Origin: Primulina eburnea
Lineage: Eukaryota; Streptophyta; Magnoliopsida; Lamiales; Gesneriaceae
Assembly: GCF_022965805.1 (NCBI RefSeq)
Contig: NW_027330839.1
Span: 30,108 to 94,107, forward strand
Direction: 5' to 3'
Length of the DNA: 64,000 nucleotides
How positions within the stretch are numbered: the first letter of the stretch is position 1; each line of letters starts with the position of its first letter. The position numbers and the translations under genes were made by a program. The notes beneath the pieces are model-generated. The model was not told the DNA's origin and made no database searches. It saw only the letters and a program-made list of their open reading frames with translations. Below are positions 1-10,419 of this stretch, piece by piece.

Positions 1-1187
1 ATAGTCCTAGGCATGCCATTCAACTTAACGACTTCTCTAAAGAACAAATCCGCAATGTTTGAAGCATCATCGGTTTTATGACAAGCTATAAAATGTGCCA
101 TCTTAGAGAATCTATCCACAACAACAAAAATAGAATCCCTCCCCTTCTTAGTACTAGGAAAACCCAAAATAAAGTCCATAGAAATATCAATTCAAGTTCT
201 TTTTAAGAATGGCACGCAAAAGTGTTCCCAAAGTTCTATTGACAACTTCAGTTTGTCCATCCGTTTGAGGATGACAAGTAGTAGAAAACGACAATTTTGT
301 GACAAGTTTAGCCCATAAATTCTTCCAATAGTAACTCAAGAATTTAACATCGCGACCAGAAACAATTGTTCTAGGCATTCCATGCAATGTAACGACTTCT
401 CTAAAGAACAAAACCGCAATGTTTGAAGCATCATCGGTTTAATGACAAGCAATAAAATGTGCCATCTTAGAGAATCTATCCACAACAACAAAAATAGAAT
501 CCCTCCCTTCTTAGTCTTAGGCAACCCCAAAATAAAGTCCATAGAAATGTCAATCCAAGTTCTTTTTAAGAATAGCACGCAAAAGTGTTCCCAATGTTCT
601 ATTGACAACTTCAGTTTGTCTATCCGTTTGAGGATGACAAGTAGTAGAAAACAACAATTTTGTGCCAAGTTTATCCCATAAAGTCTTCCAAAAGAAACTC
701 AAGAATATAACATCGCGACCAGAAACATTAGTCATAGGCATGCCATGCAACGTTACGACTTCTCTAAAGAACAAATCCGCAATGTTTGAAGCATCATCGG
801 TTTTATGACAAGCTATAAAATGTGCCATCTTAGAGAATCTATCCACAACAACAAAAATAGAATCCCTCCCCTTCTTAGTCTTAGGCAACCCCAAAATAAA
901 GTCCATAGAAATGTCAATCCAAGTTCTTTTCAAGAATAGCACGCAAAAGTGTTCACAATGTTCTATTGACAACTTCAGTTTGTCCATCCGTTTGAGGATG
1001 ACAAGTAGTAGAAAACAACAATTTTGTGCCAAGGTTAGCCATAAAGTCTTCAAAAAGTAACTCAAGAATTTAACATCGCGACCAGAAACAATAGTCCTAG
1101 GCATGCCATGCAACCTAACACTTCTCTAAAGAACAAATCCGCAATGTTTGAAGCATCATCGGTTTTATGACAAGCTATAAAATGTGC
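1..1187 (-). repeat. Integrase-derived 364-bp satellite, block 1 (about 3.3 units)
   Basis: Head-to-tail copies of the 364-bp unit run from the window edge to the TGTGC duplication of solo LTR D1. Translated on the minus strand, each unit reads as a Ty3/gypsy integrase core. The units here are the diverged, higher-order-repeat type: they share private changes with 18.6-19.6 kb, for example the AAGAAACTCAAG variant near 700 and the CATTAGTCATAGG variant near 725. The last unit lacks one base in CCTAACACTTC (near 1117), a deletion also present just before D2 at about 27.7 kb. The array continues beyond the window on the left. Confidence 0.93.
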
Positions 1188-1837
1188 TGTAACGAACCGT
1201 ACTTAACTACTTGGAATTTGCGGAAAGATTAAAAATTTTATTCAAATAAAACGTTTGTACGGACGTCACCCAACATTCACATAAATATCGTTAAAATATT
1301 CCATCATCCAATAAACGTTTGCTAAAAGAATGCTGTCTCAAAACGTCTCACATAAAAAAAACAAAACATCAGAGTAGTTTAAAAGTTTGCATAAACATAA
1401 GCTCGCGGTCCTCGGGTTTAGCCTGCCACTCAGCCCAAGCCTGCCCCTTGGTCGCCACCTCCTGTCTCCTGCGCATCGTACTCACCTGCATCGATCAAGT
1501 CTAGTGAGTCTAAAGACTCAACACGTATAAACTGGAAGTAACGAGTACTACATAATAAAAATCGCATGCTTCTTTAAAATAGGACATACATTACTTTAAA
1601 TTGGACTTGCATAAACTTCAACTTGAAATAAGCTTGAACTTGAACATACATACTACGACGTGCCATGAACATAAACTTTTCTTAAACATGCTTTCATACT
1701 TCAACATACTTAACTGCATAATTTTACGTGGAGGATGTTTCAAAGCAAGTGACCCTTAACATGATAAACGCCTGATCAGACTCACCACAGTACTGGGCTG
1801 ACAGGGACGTATCCACTGTCGCATACATAAGATCCCT

Positions 1838-1948
1838 GTTCATGATTTAACAGGCCAGTTGATCCACGTTCATAATTTAACGCTTCACAACCACGATCTA
1901 ACCCGTTCATAATTTAACGGGCGGATTGGTCCCCGTTCATGATTTAAC
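1838..1948. repeat. Four copies of GTTCATRATTTAAC in solo LTR D1
   Basis: The 14-base motif GTTCATRATTTAAC occurs at 1838-1851, 1868-1881, 1905-1918 and 1935-1948. Each copy has GTT/AAC arms around an 8-base loop. At 1838 and 1905 the arms extend to CCTGTT/AACAGG and CCCGTT/AACGGG, with compensating bases that keep the pairing. The same four copies occur in D2, shifted by 26580 bases. They could be protein-binding sites or small hairpins; function unknown. Confidence 0.65.
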
Positions 1949-2268
1949 GCTTTCCAATCCTTAACTTTCGTTGGTCACAAGACAATTAGCATACCTCAAA
2001 GCTTAAAATACTTTCTTGCACGTCATACATACTTACTTGGCGCTGTGGGATTCGTTGGACTTCGACTGGGGCCGTCGCTGCGACATACTAACATGAATTT
2101 CAATCTTAACTTGCATAACTTAAACGTAGAGAAATGATGCTTACTCTCGAGCTCCATCATATCTTAGGACCTTCTATAATCTCCCATGACATGACCTTAA
2201 CAATCCTTGCACTAACCCATGACATCAAACCTTGGAACCAAAAATAATATTCTCCCCAAACAGTGTGT

Positions 2269-2531
2269 ACACGGACCCCTAGCCCGGGTCCGTGTACTGG
2301 TCCGTCTACCTACTGTATCATACGTGCCGTGAACAAGAAGGGGCACGGACCCCGTGCTTGGGTCCGGATGGGGGTCCGTGTAGGCTCTGGAAGAAGGCAT
2401 CGACTGAAACATGAAGACACGGACCCCGTGAGAGGGTCCGGGTGGGGGTCCGTGTACGTACTGCCTAGACGCACTAAGTGAAAAGTAACGGCACGGACCC
2501 CGTGCTCAGGTCCGTGTCCGGGTCCGTGTGG
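2269..2531. promoter_or_regulatory. Cluster of CACGGACCC / GGGTCCGTG inverted motifs in LTR D1
   Basis: The motif CACGGACC and its reverse complement GGTCCGTG alternate about ten times in some 260 bp, often as inverted pairs around a short spacer such as CCGTGCTTGG. The cluster is much more GC-rich than the AT-rich LTR around it. It is present in D2 at about 28849-29110. Clusters of this kind in LTRs may be enhancer or repressor sites; that role is inferred from position and repetition only. Confidence 0.5.
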
Positions 2532-3418
2532 CCACTGTACGTCGAAACCTGCGAGAAATCTTATACACTGTCTACACACCCAAGTTGACACTTGAATATA
2601 ATGGTTCAACACTTTAAGACCCTTCTTAGGACACTATAACATTGCATCAAACTTATACAAACACCTCAAAAATACGACGCCCACTATACAACACAATGCA
2701 ACACCAATTATGCAATTGACATCAATCGATTTCCTACGACTTTAAACCGATTCAAACGCCTAACGACGTCCAACGAAAACCATGAAAAATACAACAGACC
2801 TCAATACTAACATACTTATACGCAGCAACGATCGCCCGTCGATTTCCAACGAAGCCTGCAACATAAAACTTCAAAAATACAATGATACCAAACTTTTCTT
2901 AAAATTACAGTTTGAGCAGTCACACGAAAAATATCATAACTCTCTCATTTTTCGTCCAAAAATGTCGTACTTTATATCAAATCGAAGGTATCGAAAAGTT
3001 CTACGTTTTTGCCGTTGAAAGTTTTCCCAAAATATGAACAGAAAATTCGCAGTATTTGAAAAGACAGCAAAAACGAGTTTTAGATCTAATATTTTACCCT
3101 CGAAATTGATCCGATCTATAATCCGCTCAAACTACTAACATGATACATAACTTTTACGCATAAAAATCAACGCAACACATAATATGACTTGATCGATACA
3201 GCAAGAACAGAATATACGTGCCTTATGATATCAAACGTTACCGAAACGGCGTCACCGAAGCGGAGATAGAGAGGGGCTTGATCCGGGACGAACGTGGCAC
3301 CGTTTTCTTGCAATAATATTGACCGAAATCTGCTGGAATTTGAGGGGGAAGGGGGCGGCTGCTCTAGGCTAAGAACCCTAGGTTTTCTTTCTCTCAAAAT
3401 AATGAAACTTGAATTGAG

Positions 3419-3485
3419 ACTTGTGTGTGTGTTTTGTGCGCTACAGGTGTGCGTAAAAGTGTGTAATTTGTGTGTGTAGCGTGTG
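3419..3485. repeat. GT-rich low-complexity tract in LTR D1
   Basis: A short tract dominated by TGTG steps lies in the part of LTR D1 that would be early on its sense (minus) strand. The D2 copy at about 30000-30067 differs by small indels, as expected for simple sequence. No other function is visible. Confidence 0.5.
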
Positions 3486-3945
3486 TTTTAAAATATTAGG
3501 AGACTAACTTTTGTTTAATTAAAATAATAGTCTACTAATCCAAAACACTAACTCACACTTAACTTTTTAAATAAAGCTCTTTAGTTAAAATTTCACACAC
3601 CATACTAGACTTTAAAAGTTTAAAAATCACTAATTAAATGTTTAGGCTCAAAATACTAAAACTCACTAAATTATTTAAAATACCCCCAAACTCAACTAAA
3701 AATAAAATACCACTTTTAAAATTGCCAAAAATCGTCCCCGGGTCTTTTCCTCAATCCCGCCTCGAATAATCGCCTGAAACATGAAACTCGAAAAATATAT
3801 TTTAACGTGCATTGCATAAACGTAATTAAATTAAAAATAATGCATTTAAATAATATGCATGACTAAACTTCTTTAAAATTAATTAAATGCTTTAATAATT
3901 TAAATAAATGCATGGGTTATACGTGTACTGAAATCGGGTTCTACA

Positions 3946-4204
3946 TGTGCCATCTTAGAGAATCTATCCACAACAACAAAAATATAATCCCTCCCTTTCT
4001 TAGTCTTAGGCAACCCCAAAATAAAGTCCATAGAAATGTCAATCCAAGTTCTTTTTAAGAATAGCACGCAAAAGTGTTCCCAAAGTTCTATTGACAACTT
4101 CAGTTTGTCCATCCGTTTGAGGTTGACAAGTAGTAGAAAACGACAATTTTGTACCAAGTTTAGCCCATAAAGTCTTCCAAAAGTAACTCAAGAATTTAAC
4201 ATCG
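3946..4204 (-). repeat. Integrase-derived satellite, block between D1 and element A
   Basis: A partial unit (259 bp) continues in register from the left flank of D1 and ends in CATCG at 4200-4204, the left target duplication of element A. It carries the AAATATAATCC variant seen near 13.64 and 16.55 kb. This places it in the same higher-order-repeat family. Confidence 0.92.
4200..4204. other. Left target-site duplication of element A (CATCG)
   Basis: CATCG at 4200-4204 is repeated at 12043-12047, directly outside the TG...CA ends of element A. Joining the two flanks at this pentamer restores the satellite unit (AATTTAACATCGCGACC), which supports a normal integrase-mediated insertion. Confidence 0.92.
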
Positions 4205-5827
4205 TGTGACACCCTGACCCGATACAATTAAAATACAGCGGAATTTAAAATTTTCTTTCAAACATGGAAGGAGTTTCAAAATACATTTTATAAAAGTGTT
4301 TACAAAATAACAACATGATCATTCCAATGACATAACAAAATACAAAATATCATTAGTGTGATCATGTTACAAAATGGTACAAAATAATCATCCTTCCAAT
4401 CTTCGTATGCATATGACCCCCATCCACAGTCAACGTCCCGGTCCGTCGCTCTTATCTGCATCACATGAAAATAACTGAAATGAGAATAAATCTCAGCAAG
4501 TGGAACTCTTACATAGCAATGATACATAGTATACACTGTAAAACATGGCTTTTAAATCATAAATACCATCGACTCTGAAACATGAATAACGTAGCAATAA
4601 CTGTAGCAATAGCAATGGCAATAGATAGCAAAACGATGGTATTTCTCTTTTCTATGGTTGGATTGATATCAATAGTATCTGTGACTGTGGTTGCCAATAT
4701 CCCATCGATATAAATCGATAACTGTGAGGGGATAAAAGCCTATGGTCGATGATCATCTAATTGCATGCAATGCTATGGCTATGATTAATCAATCCAATAA
4801 AAACATTTGAACTCTGAATAGCATTTAAAGCCGTCGTTTCGCAATCTCATAATATATCTTGTATTCCCTTTATAACAATGGTGAGACATACAATGCCTCC
4901 AATAGATAATCAATGAAACGAATACATAGCAATGGATCAATGGAAGGGAATAACGCTTTGAAACCTTTAAAACACAATACATATAATATCATGTGAGCAA
5001 AAAGGATGAAATTCCACTTACTACCAATAGAACACCTCAAATAAGCTCTTGGTACACCACCTACAACAATAATCCATAAATAACACCAATATCAACTCTA
5101 GATCCACAAGTACAAGCCAAATAATCCATTAAACAACTCAAACATCAAATCCAAAATAACCCTTAACTCAAAACCTCGTTAGAATCGCACCAAAAACTTA
5201 CCTAAGCTTCCTTATACCACGGAGAACGATGATCTCAAGTCGGAAATCCAAATAACTCCAAGAATCAAAGGTAGGAAGCTAAAGAAATGGATGAAAACCC
5301 TTGCCAATGGAGAGAAAATCGGTAAAGAAGAGAAGGAATAGGATAAGGTAGGTATGGCCAACAACTCCCAAAAAGTCACTTAAAAACTCGCCCATACTTA
5401 CACCGCGGGTGCGGTCCCACAAGCACCGCGGGTGCGCTAAGCTCACGGCAACCAAAATAAATCCCATGCACGATCACCGCGGGTGCGGTGCTACAATTAC
5501 CGCGGGTGCGGTGCACACCGCGGGTGCGGTCCTTGCACTGCCGCGGGTGCGGTGATGCCACGGCCCTCCAAAACCAAAATCATGAATAGTACACCGCGGG
5601 GGCACTCATCTAAGAGCGCGGGTGCACTCTACTCACGGCAATGAACAGTAACAAAACAACTAAAAATCGATTCGAAACGCTGAAACGAACAATCAACACC
5701 AACTAACACCTCAAATAAATAATAACCAATAATACTATAGCCCAAAACACAACTATAAACGACTAATCATAAACCCAATTAACACAATAAAGCTTAAACC
5801 GTACCGTACACCGGCTCGGCTATTACA
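4205..5827 (-). repeat. Element A 3' LTR
   Basis: This is the left-hand copy; it is the 3' LTR because the element reads on the minus strand. On that strand it starts TGTAATAGCCGAG (from 5827) and ends GGGTGTCACA (4205). It contains the CACCGCGGGTGCGG motif cluster at about 5400-5632. Short reading frames inside have no recognisable domain. Confidence 0.95.
5400..5632. promoter_or_regulatory. CCGCGGGTGCGG motif cluster in element A 3' LTR
   Basis: About eight copies of the GC-rich motif CACCGCGGGTGCGGT, or close variants, lie in some 230 bp of otherwise AT-rich LTR. The core CCGCGG is a perfect palindrome. On the sense strand the cluster lies about 195-430 bp into the LTR, the expected place for U3 control sequence. 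The identical cluster is in the 5' LTR at about 11615-11847. Binding-site function is inferred. Confidence 0.55.
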
Positions 5828-5843
5828 ATCTCCCCTCCTTAGA
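5828..5843 (-). other. Element A polypurine tract
   Basis: Read on the minus strand this is CTAAGGAGGGGAGATT, directly abutting the TGTAATAG start of the 3' LTR. It has the position and purine richness of the plus-strand primer for reverse transcription. Confidence 0.85.
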
Positions 5844-5867
5844 GGAATTTCGTCCTCGAAATTGACG

Positions 5868-8800
5868 TCACGGCACGAACAACTCAGGATACCTCTCTCT
5901 CATCTCAGTCTCTGGTTCCCACGTAGCCTCCTCGATCAAATGGTTCCTCCAAAGGACTTTAACGATGCCGATCTCTTTGTTCCTCAGAACTCTAACTGTG
6001 CGATCCAGAATCTGAATCGGAATCTCATGGTAAGTCAAATTCAGCGTCAAGTCCAATGGCTCGTGGCGAAGAACATGGGAAGGATCTGCAATATACTTCC
6101 TGAGCATCGATACGTGAAACACATTATGGACTCTGTCAAGATCGGGCGGTAGGGCTAATCTGTAGGCTCGGTCACCCACTCTGTCCAATATCTCGAATGG
6201 ACCAATGAATCTAGGGCTCAACTTGCCCTCCTTGCCAAATCGCATCACACCCTTGAGAGGTGCTATCTTCAGAAAAACATGATCGCCATCCTCGAACTGC
6301 AAAGGTCTACGACGAACGTCTGCATAGCTCTTCTGTCTGGACTGAGCAGTCTTCATCCTCTCTCTGATAACTGCAACAACATCGGCAGTCTGTTGGACCA
6401 ACTCGGGACCCAACATCTTCCTCTCTCCAACCTCATCCCAAAACAAAGGAGATCTGCACTTCCTGCCATAAAGTGCCTCATACGGTGCCATGCCAATCGT
6501 CGCATGGTAGCTATTGTTGTACGTGAATTCCACAAGAGGCAACTTGGAATCCCAGCTACCAGAATAGTCAATAGTACAAGCTCTGAGCATATCCTCCAGA
6601 ATCTGAATGACTCTCTCCGACTGACCGTCGCTCTGAGGATGATAAGCTGTACTGAAAGCTAATCGAGAACCCAAAGCTCTGTGAAGACTCTTCCAAAACT
6701 CGGAGGTAAATCTAGGGTCACGATCAGACACAATCGACACGGGCACACCATGAAGTCTAACAATCTCGGCAATGTAGTCCTCGGCATATTGAGACATCGA
6801 ATACGTCGTCTAGACTGGGAGAAAGTGCGCTGACTTGGTCAATCTATCAACAATAACCCAAATGGAATTGAAACCCTTCTGCGTCCTGGGTAAACCAGTC
6901 ACGAAATCCATAGTGATATGCTCCCACTTCCACTGAGGAATCGGCAAAGAAAGCAATGTCCCAGCAGGTCTCTGGTGCTCAATCTTTACCTGCTGACAAG
7001 TAAGGCACTGAGAAATGAACAAAGCAATATCTCTCTTCATACCTGGCCACCAGTAGAGTCGACGAAGATCCTGATACATCTTCGTACTGCCTGGATGAAT
7101 CGAATAAGGTGCGGTATGAGCCTCTGTCAAGACGTCTCTACGAATATCGTCGCCAGAAGGAACACAAATGCGGCCTCTGAAAGTTACCAAATCATCACCA
7201 TTCAGACTAAACTCTGAATTCCCTCTAGCCTCAGCTCTAGCTCTCAACTCTGTCAACTGAACATCAGTCGACTGCTCTCTACGGATCCTGTCCGTCAAAG
7301 TAGATCGAATGACCAACGCTGAAAAGCGAGCAATGGTACCTGGAATCACTAGATCAATCTCCTCTCTCTGCAAATCCATCAACAATGGTCTCTGAATCAA
7401 AGAACTCAATGAAGCACTCGACTTGCGGCTCAAAGCATCAGCCACAACATTCGCCTTCCCTGGGTGATAGCTGATGGTCACATCATAATCCTTGACCAGC
7501 TCTAACCACCTCCTCTACCTCATGTTGAGCTCTTTCTGCGAGAACAAATACTTCAAACTCTTGTGGTCTGTAAAGATCTCACACTTTTCGCCATACAGAT
7601 AATGTCTCCAAATCTTCAGGGCGAAAACCACAGCTGCGAGCTCCAAATCATGCGTCGGATAATTCTTCTCATAATCCTTCAACTGGCGAGACGCATAGGC
7701 AATGACCTTACCTCGCTGCATCAACACTGCACCAAGGCCTCTCTTCGACGCATCGGTATAGACCACAAAATCCTCTGAACCACTGGGCAAAGAAAGAACA
7801 GGAGCTGTCGTCAATCTGTCCTTCAACTCCTGAAATGCACTCTGGCAATCGATAGACCACTCGAACTTCACAGTCTTCCTCGTCAGATTGGACAATGGCA
7901 GGGCAATCTTGGAGAAACCTGAAATGAAACGACGATAGTAACCCGCCAAACCGAGGAAACTGCGTACCTCAGAAACAGTGGTAGGAATAGGCCAACTCCG
8001 AATCGCCTCTATCTTCAATGGATCAACAGCAATGCCATCTCTCGAAACCACATGGCCTAGAAAAGAAATCTGATCTAGCCAAAACTCACACTTCTTCAAC
8101 TTGGCAAACAACCTCTTCTCTCGCAACAACTGAAGCACCACTCTGAGATGCTCTGCATGAAGCTCTCTGGTCTTGGAATAGATCAAGATATCGTCAATGA
8201 AGACAATGACGAAGCTATCCAGATAAGGCTTGAACACACGGTTCATCAGGTCCATGAAGACTGAAGGGGCATTGGTCAAACCAAAAGACATCACAAGAAA
8301 CTCATAGTGACCATACCTGGTCCGGAAAGCTGTCTTAGGGATATCAGACTCCCTAACCTTCAACTGATAGTAGCCAGACCGAAGATCAATCTTCGAGAAC
8401 ACAGTAGCACCATGGAGCTGATCAAACAAATCATCTATCCGAGGCAACGGATACTTGTTCTTGACAGTCACTTTGTTGAGCTCCCTGTAGTCGATACACA
8501 GCCGCAAGGAACCATCCTTCTTCTTGACAAACAGAACCGGAGCTCCCCAAGGCGAAGAACTCGGACGAATAAAGCCTTTGTCTAAAAGATCCTGCAACTG
8601 AGTCTTCAACTCCTTCATCTCGGTAGGGGCCATCCTGTACGGAGCTTTAGAGATAGGAACCGTACCTGGAGCTAAATCGACCACAAACTCAACATCCCTA
8701 TCCGGCGGCAAACCCGGAACATCATCCTCAAACACATCAGCAAACTCCCTCACCACATCAATATCATCTACATTCAACTTAATCAATCTATCAACATCCA

Positions 8801-10286
8801 CAATAGAAGCAAGAAATCCATCGCAACCTCTACACAACAATCTCTCAGCCTCAAGACAAGAAATAAAAGGAAGGACCAGCGAAGTACCTGCACTGGCGAG
8901 CGCTCCTCCCTGGCCATCATCTGCAAAAGTCACCTTCTTAGCAACACAATCGATAACTGCACGGTAAGTCGAAAGCCAATCCATGCCAAGAATAATGTCG
9001 AAAGCAACCATAGGGATAACAATCAAATCAGCGAAGACAACTCGCTCCTCAATACGAACAGGGCACGCAAAGACAATCGATGTCGGGCACAACACGTCCC
9101 CCGAAGGCAAAACAACATTAAGATGAAGGGGAAGAATAGAAGGAACTATACCCAAAGATCTCAAAAATAATTCAGACATAAAAGAATGAGTAGCACCAGT
9201 ATCAATCAAAGTAGTAGCTACTCTGCCTGAAATCAAAATAGTACTAGAGATCAATGAAGAATCACGATTAATACCTTCCTTGGTCATCGCAAAGATACGA
9301 CCCTGCACCTTCCCTTGGCTATCTCCCCTCGGGCAATTCCTAGCAACGTGACCCGCCGCGCCACAACGAAAACAAGTATGAGTGCCCAATCTGCACTCTC
9401 CTCGATGATGCTTACCACACTTTGGACACAGTGGCTTCTCGGGATCAAATGGAACTGGCGGTGGTCTAGAACTCGGCTCCATCTTGCCCTTGCCCTTGAA
9501 ACGATCCCTGCCCCTCTGATTCGAACCCTGGCCTCTCTGAGCAATGGCCTGGTGCCTCTCTTGCCTCTCCCTGGCGATGTCCTTCTCGTCCTGCTCGGCC
9601 AACAGTGCCTTGGACACAATCTCCTTGAAAGTAACAGCTTTGGACATGTTGATATCACGACGAATCTCCGCTCTAAGGCCTCGAATGAAATGAGCGCCCT
9701 TGTCCTTGTCGTTCGAAGCAATATACGGAGCAAATAGGCAACCTTCCTCAAACTTCAGAATATACTGGCCAACATCCAAGCTCCCCTGTCTAAGTTCCAA
9801 GAACTCCGTAACCTTCCTCGCTCGAAGTGCGTCGGGGAAATACTTGTCGTAGAACAAGTCAGTGAACTCTGACCACTTCAGTGTCGCAACATCAACTCCA
9901 ACTTTCGTAGCATTCCACCAAATGCGGGCAGCCTTAACCAACATGAACACTGCACAGCTAATCCTGTCTTTATCCTCGTACTGGAGATGATCGAAGATAG
10001 CTTCAAGCGCCTTGACCCACTCGACAGCAACTAGAGGATCGGTGCTACCTGCGAATTCCGGTGGATCCATTCTCTTGAAAGCAGAAAAGACGGCATCAAT
10101 GCCAACGGCCTGAGCAACTTGACCTCTCACTTGGCCTCGACCCTGACCTGCTCCTTGCAATCGGAGCAACTGTTGAATCTGATCGCTATGCACCTTAGCC
10201 TGCTCCTTAAGCAACTTGCCGAACTCGTCGACAACTCTCGAGGAAGAACTATCCTCACCCTCTGCCGCCTTACGCTTAGGAGGCAT
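5868..10286 (-). pseudogene. Element A gag-pol polyprotein, interrupted by two amber codons
   Basis: A single frame of 1472 codons starts at the Met ([10 protein letters not shown]) at 10286. Gag covers roughly residues 1-300, with a Trp-rich retrotransposon Gag domain at about 90-200 and a CX2CX4HX4C zinc knuckle ([14 protein letters not shown]) at 303-316. Protease has [10 protein letters not shown] at about 360. Reverse transcriptase has the FIDD active site at 696-699, and RNase H has YTDAS at about 842. Integrase has an HHCC finger (about 7120-6985), the first Asp in TMDFVTG and the second in VSDRDPRF, then a GPY/F segment (FIGPFEI). A chromodomain (IVKVLWRNHL...EEATWEPE) ends the protein. 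TAG codons at 7515-7517 (after RNase H) and 6810-6812 (inside the integrase core) break the otherwise unshifted frame; element C has CAG and AAG there. Loss of integrase function is expected unless the stops are read through. Confidence 0.93.
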
Positions 10287-10402
10287 ACTCTACAATTGCT
10301 CACAAGACACCAATCAATATATATAACAATGGATAGATGCAAGAAAACATACCCGGACAGTTGAAAGTAGACGAAGTCATATGCATTGGTCCGAAGAACA
10401 CC
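10287..10402 (-). other. Element A leader between primer site and gag
   Basis: About 115 bp separate the primer site from the gag start. I see no reading frame or strong structure here. The element C leader (49091-49209) is similar in length and sequence. Confidence 0.6.
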
Positions 10403-10414
10403 GCTCTGATACCA
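10403..10414 (-). other. Element A primer-binding site (initiator Met tRNA)
   Basis: On the minus strand this reads TGGTATCAGAGC, complementary to the 3' end of plant initiator Met tRNA, five bases inside the 5' LTR. This is the usual primer of plant Ty3/gypsy elements. Confidence 0.92.
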
Positions 10415-10419
10415 CTAAA

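Larger units (their letters stand above)
1188..3945 (-). mobile_element. Solo LTR D1 of a Ty3/gypsy (Tekay/Del-like) element
   Basis: This 2758-bp insertion begins TGTAACGAACC and ends GGTTCTACA, so it has the TG...CA ends of an LTR. It is flanked by a perfect 5-bp duplication TGTGC (1183-1187 and 3946-3950), and the satellite resumes in register on the far side. No gag, pol, primer site or polypurine tract lies inside, so it is a solo LTR left by LTR-LTR recombination, not a full element. Orientation is inferred: on the minus strand the end ...CGGTTCGTTACA resembles the 3' ends of Tekay/Del LTRs. A second copy, D2, is at 27768-30520. Short reading frames inside are not convincing genes. Confidence 0.85.

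Noticed and set aside
3167..3397. 76-codon minus-strand frame in LTR D1 (also in D2)
   Set aside because: It lies in the LTR, has no recognisable domain, and its preservation in D2 follows from recent duplication.
1188..3945. D1 considered as a complete or non-autonomous element
   Set aside because: No primer site, polypurine tract, internal LTR repeat or coding domain, but TG...CA ends and a target duplication. A solo LTR fits best.
4300..4536. Reading frames in element A and C LTRs, for example MYTMYHCYVRV...
   Set aside because: They repeat because LTRs repeat. Composition is low-complexity and no domain is visible.
5376..5561. Arg/Pro-rich frame across the CCGCGGGTGCGG cluster
   Set aside because: It is the translated GC-rich motif repeat, not a protein gene.
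9284..9751. 155-codon frame overlapping gag of element A in another frame
   Set aside because: A shadow of the Gag basic/zinc-knuckle region; the real frame has clear domains.
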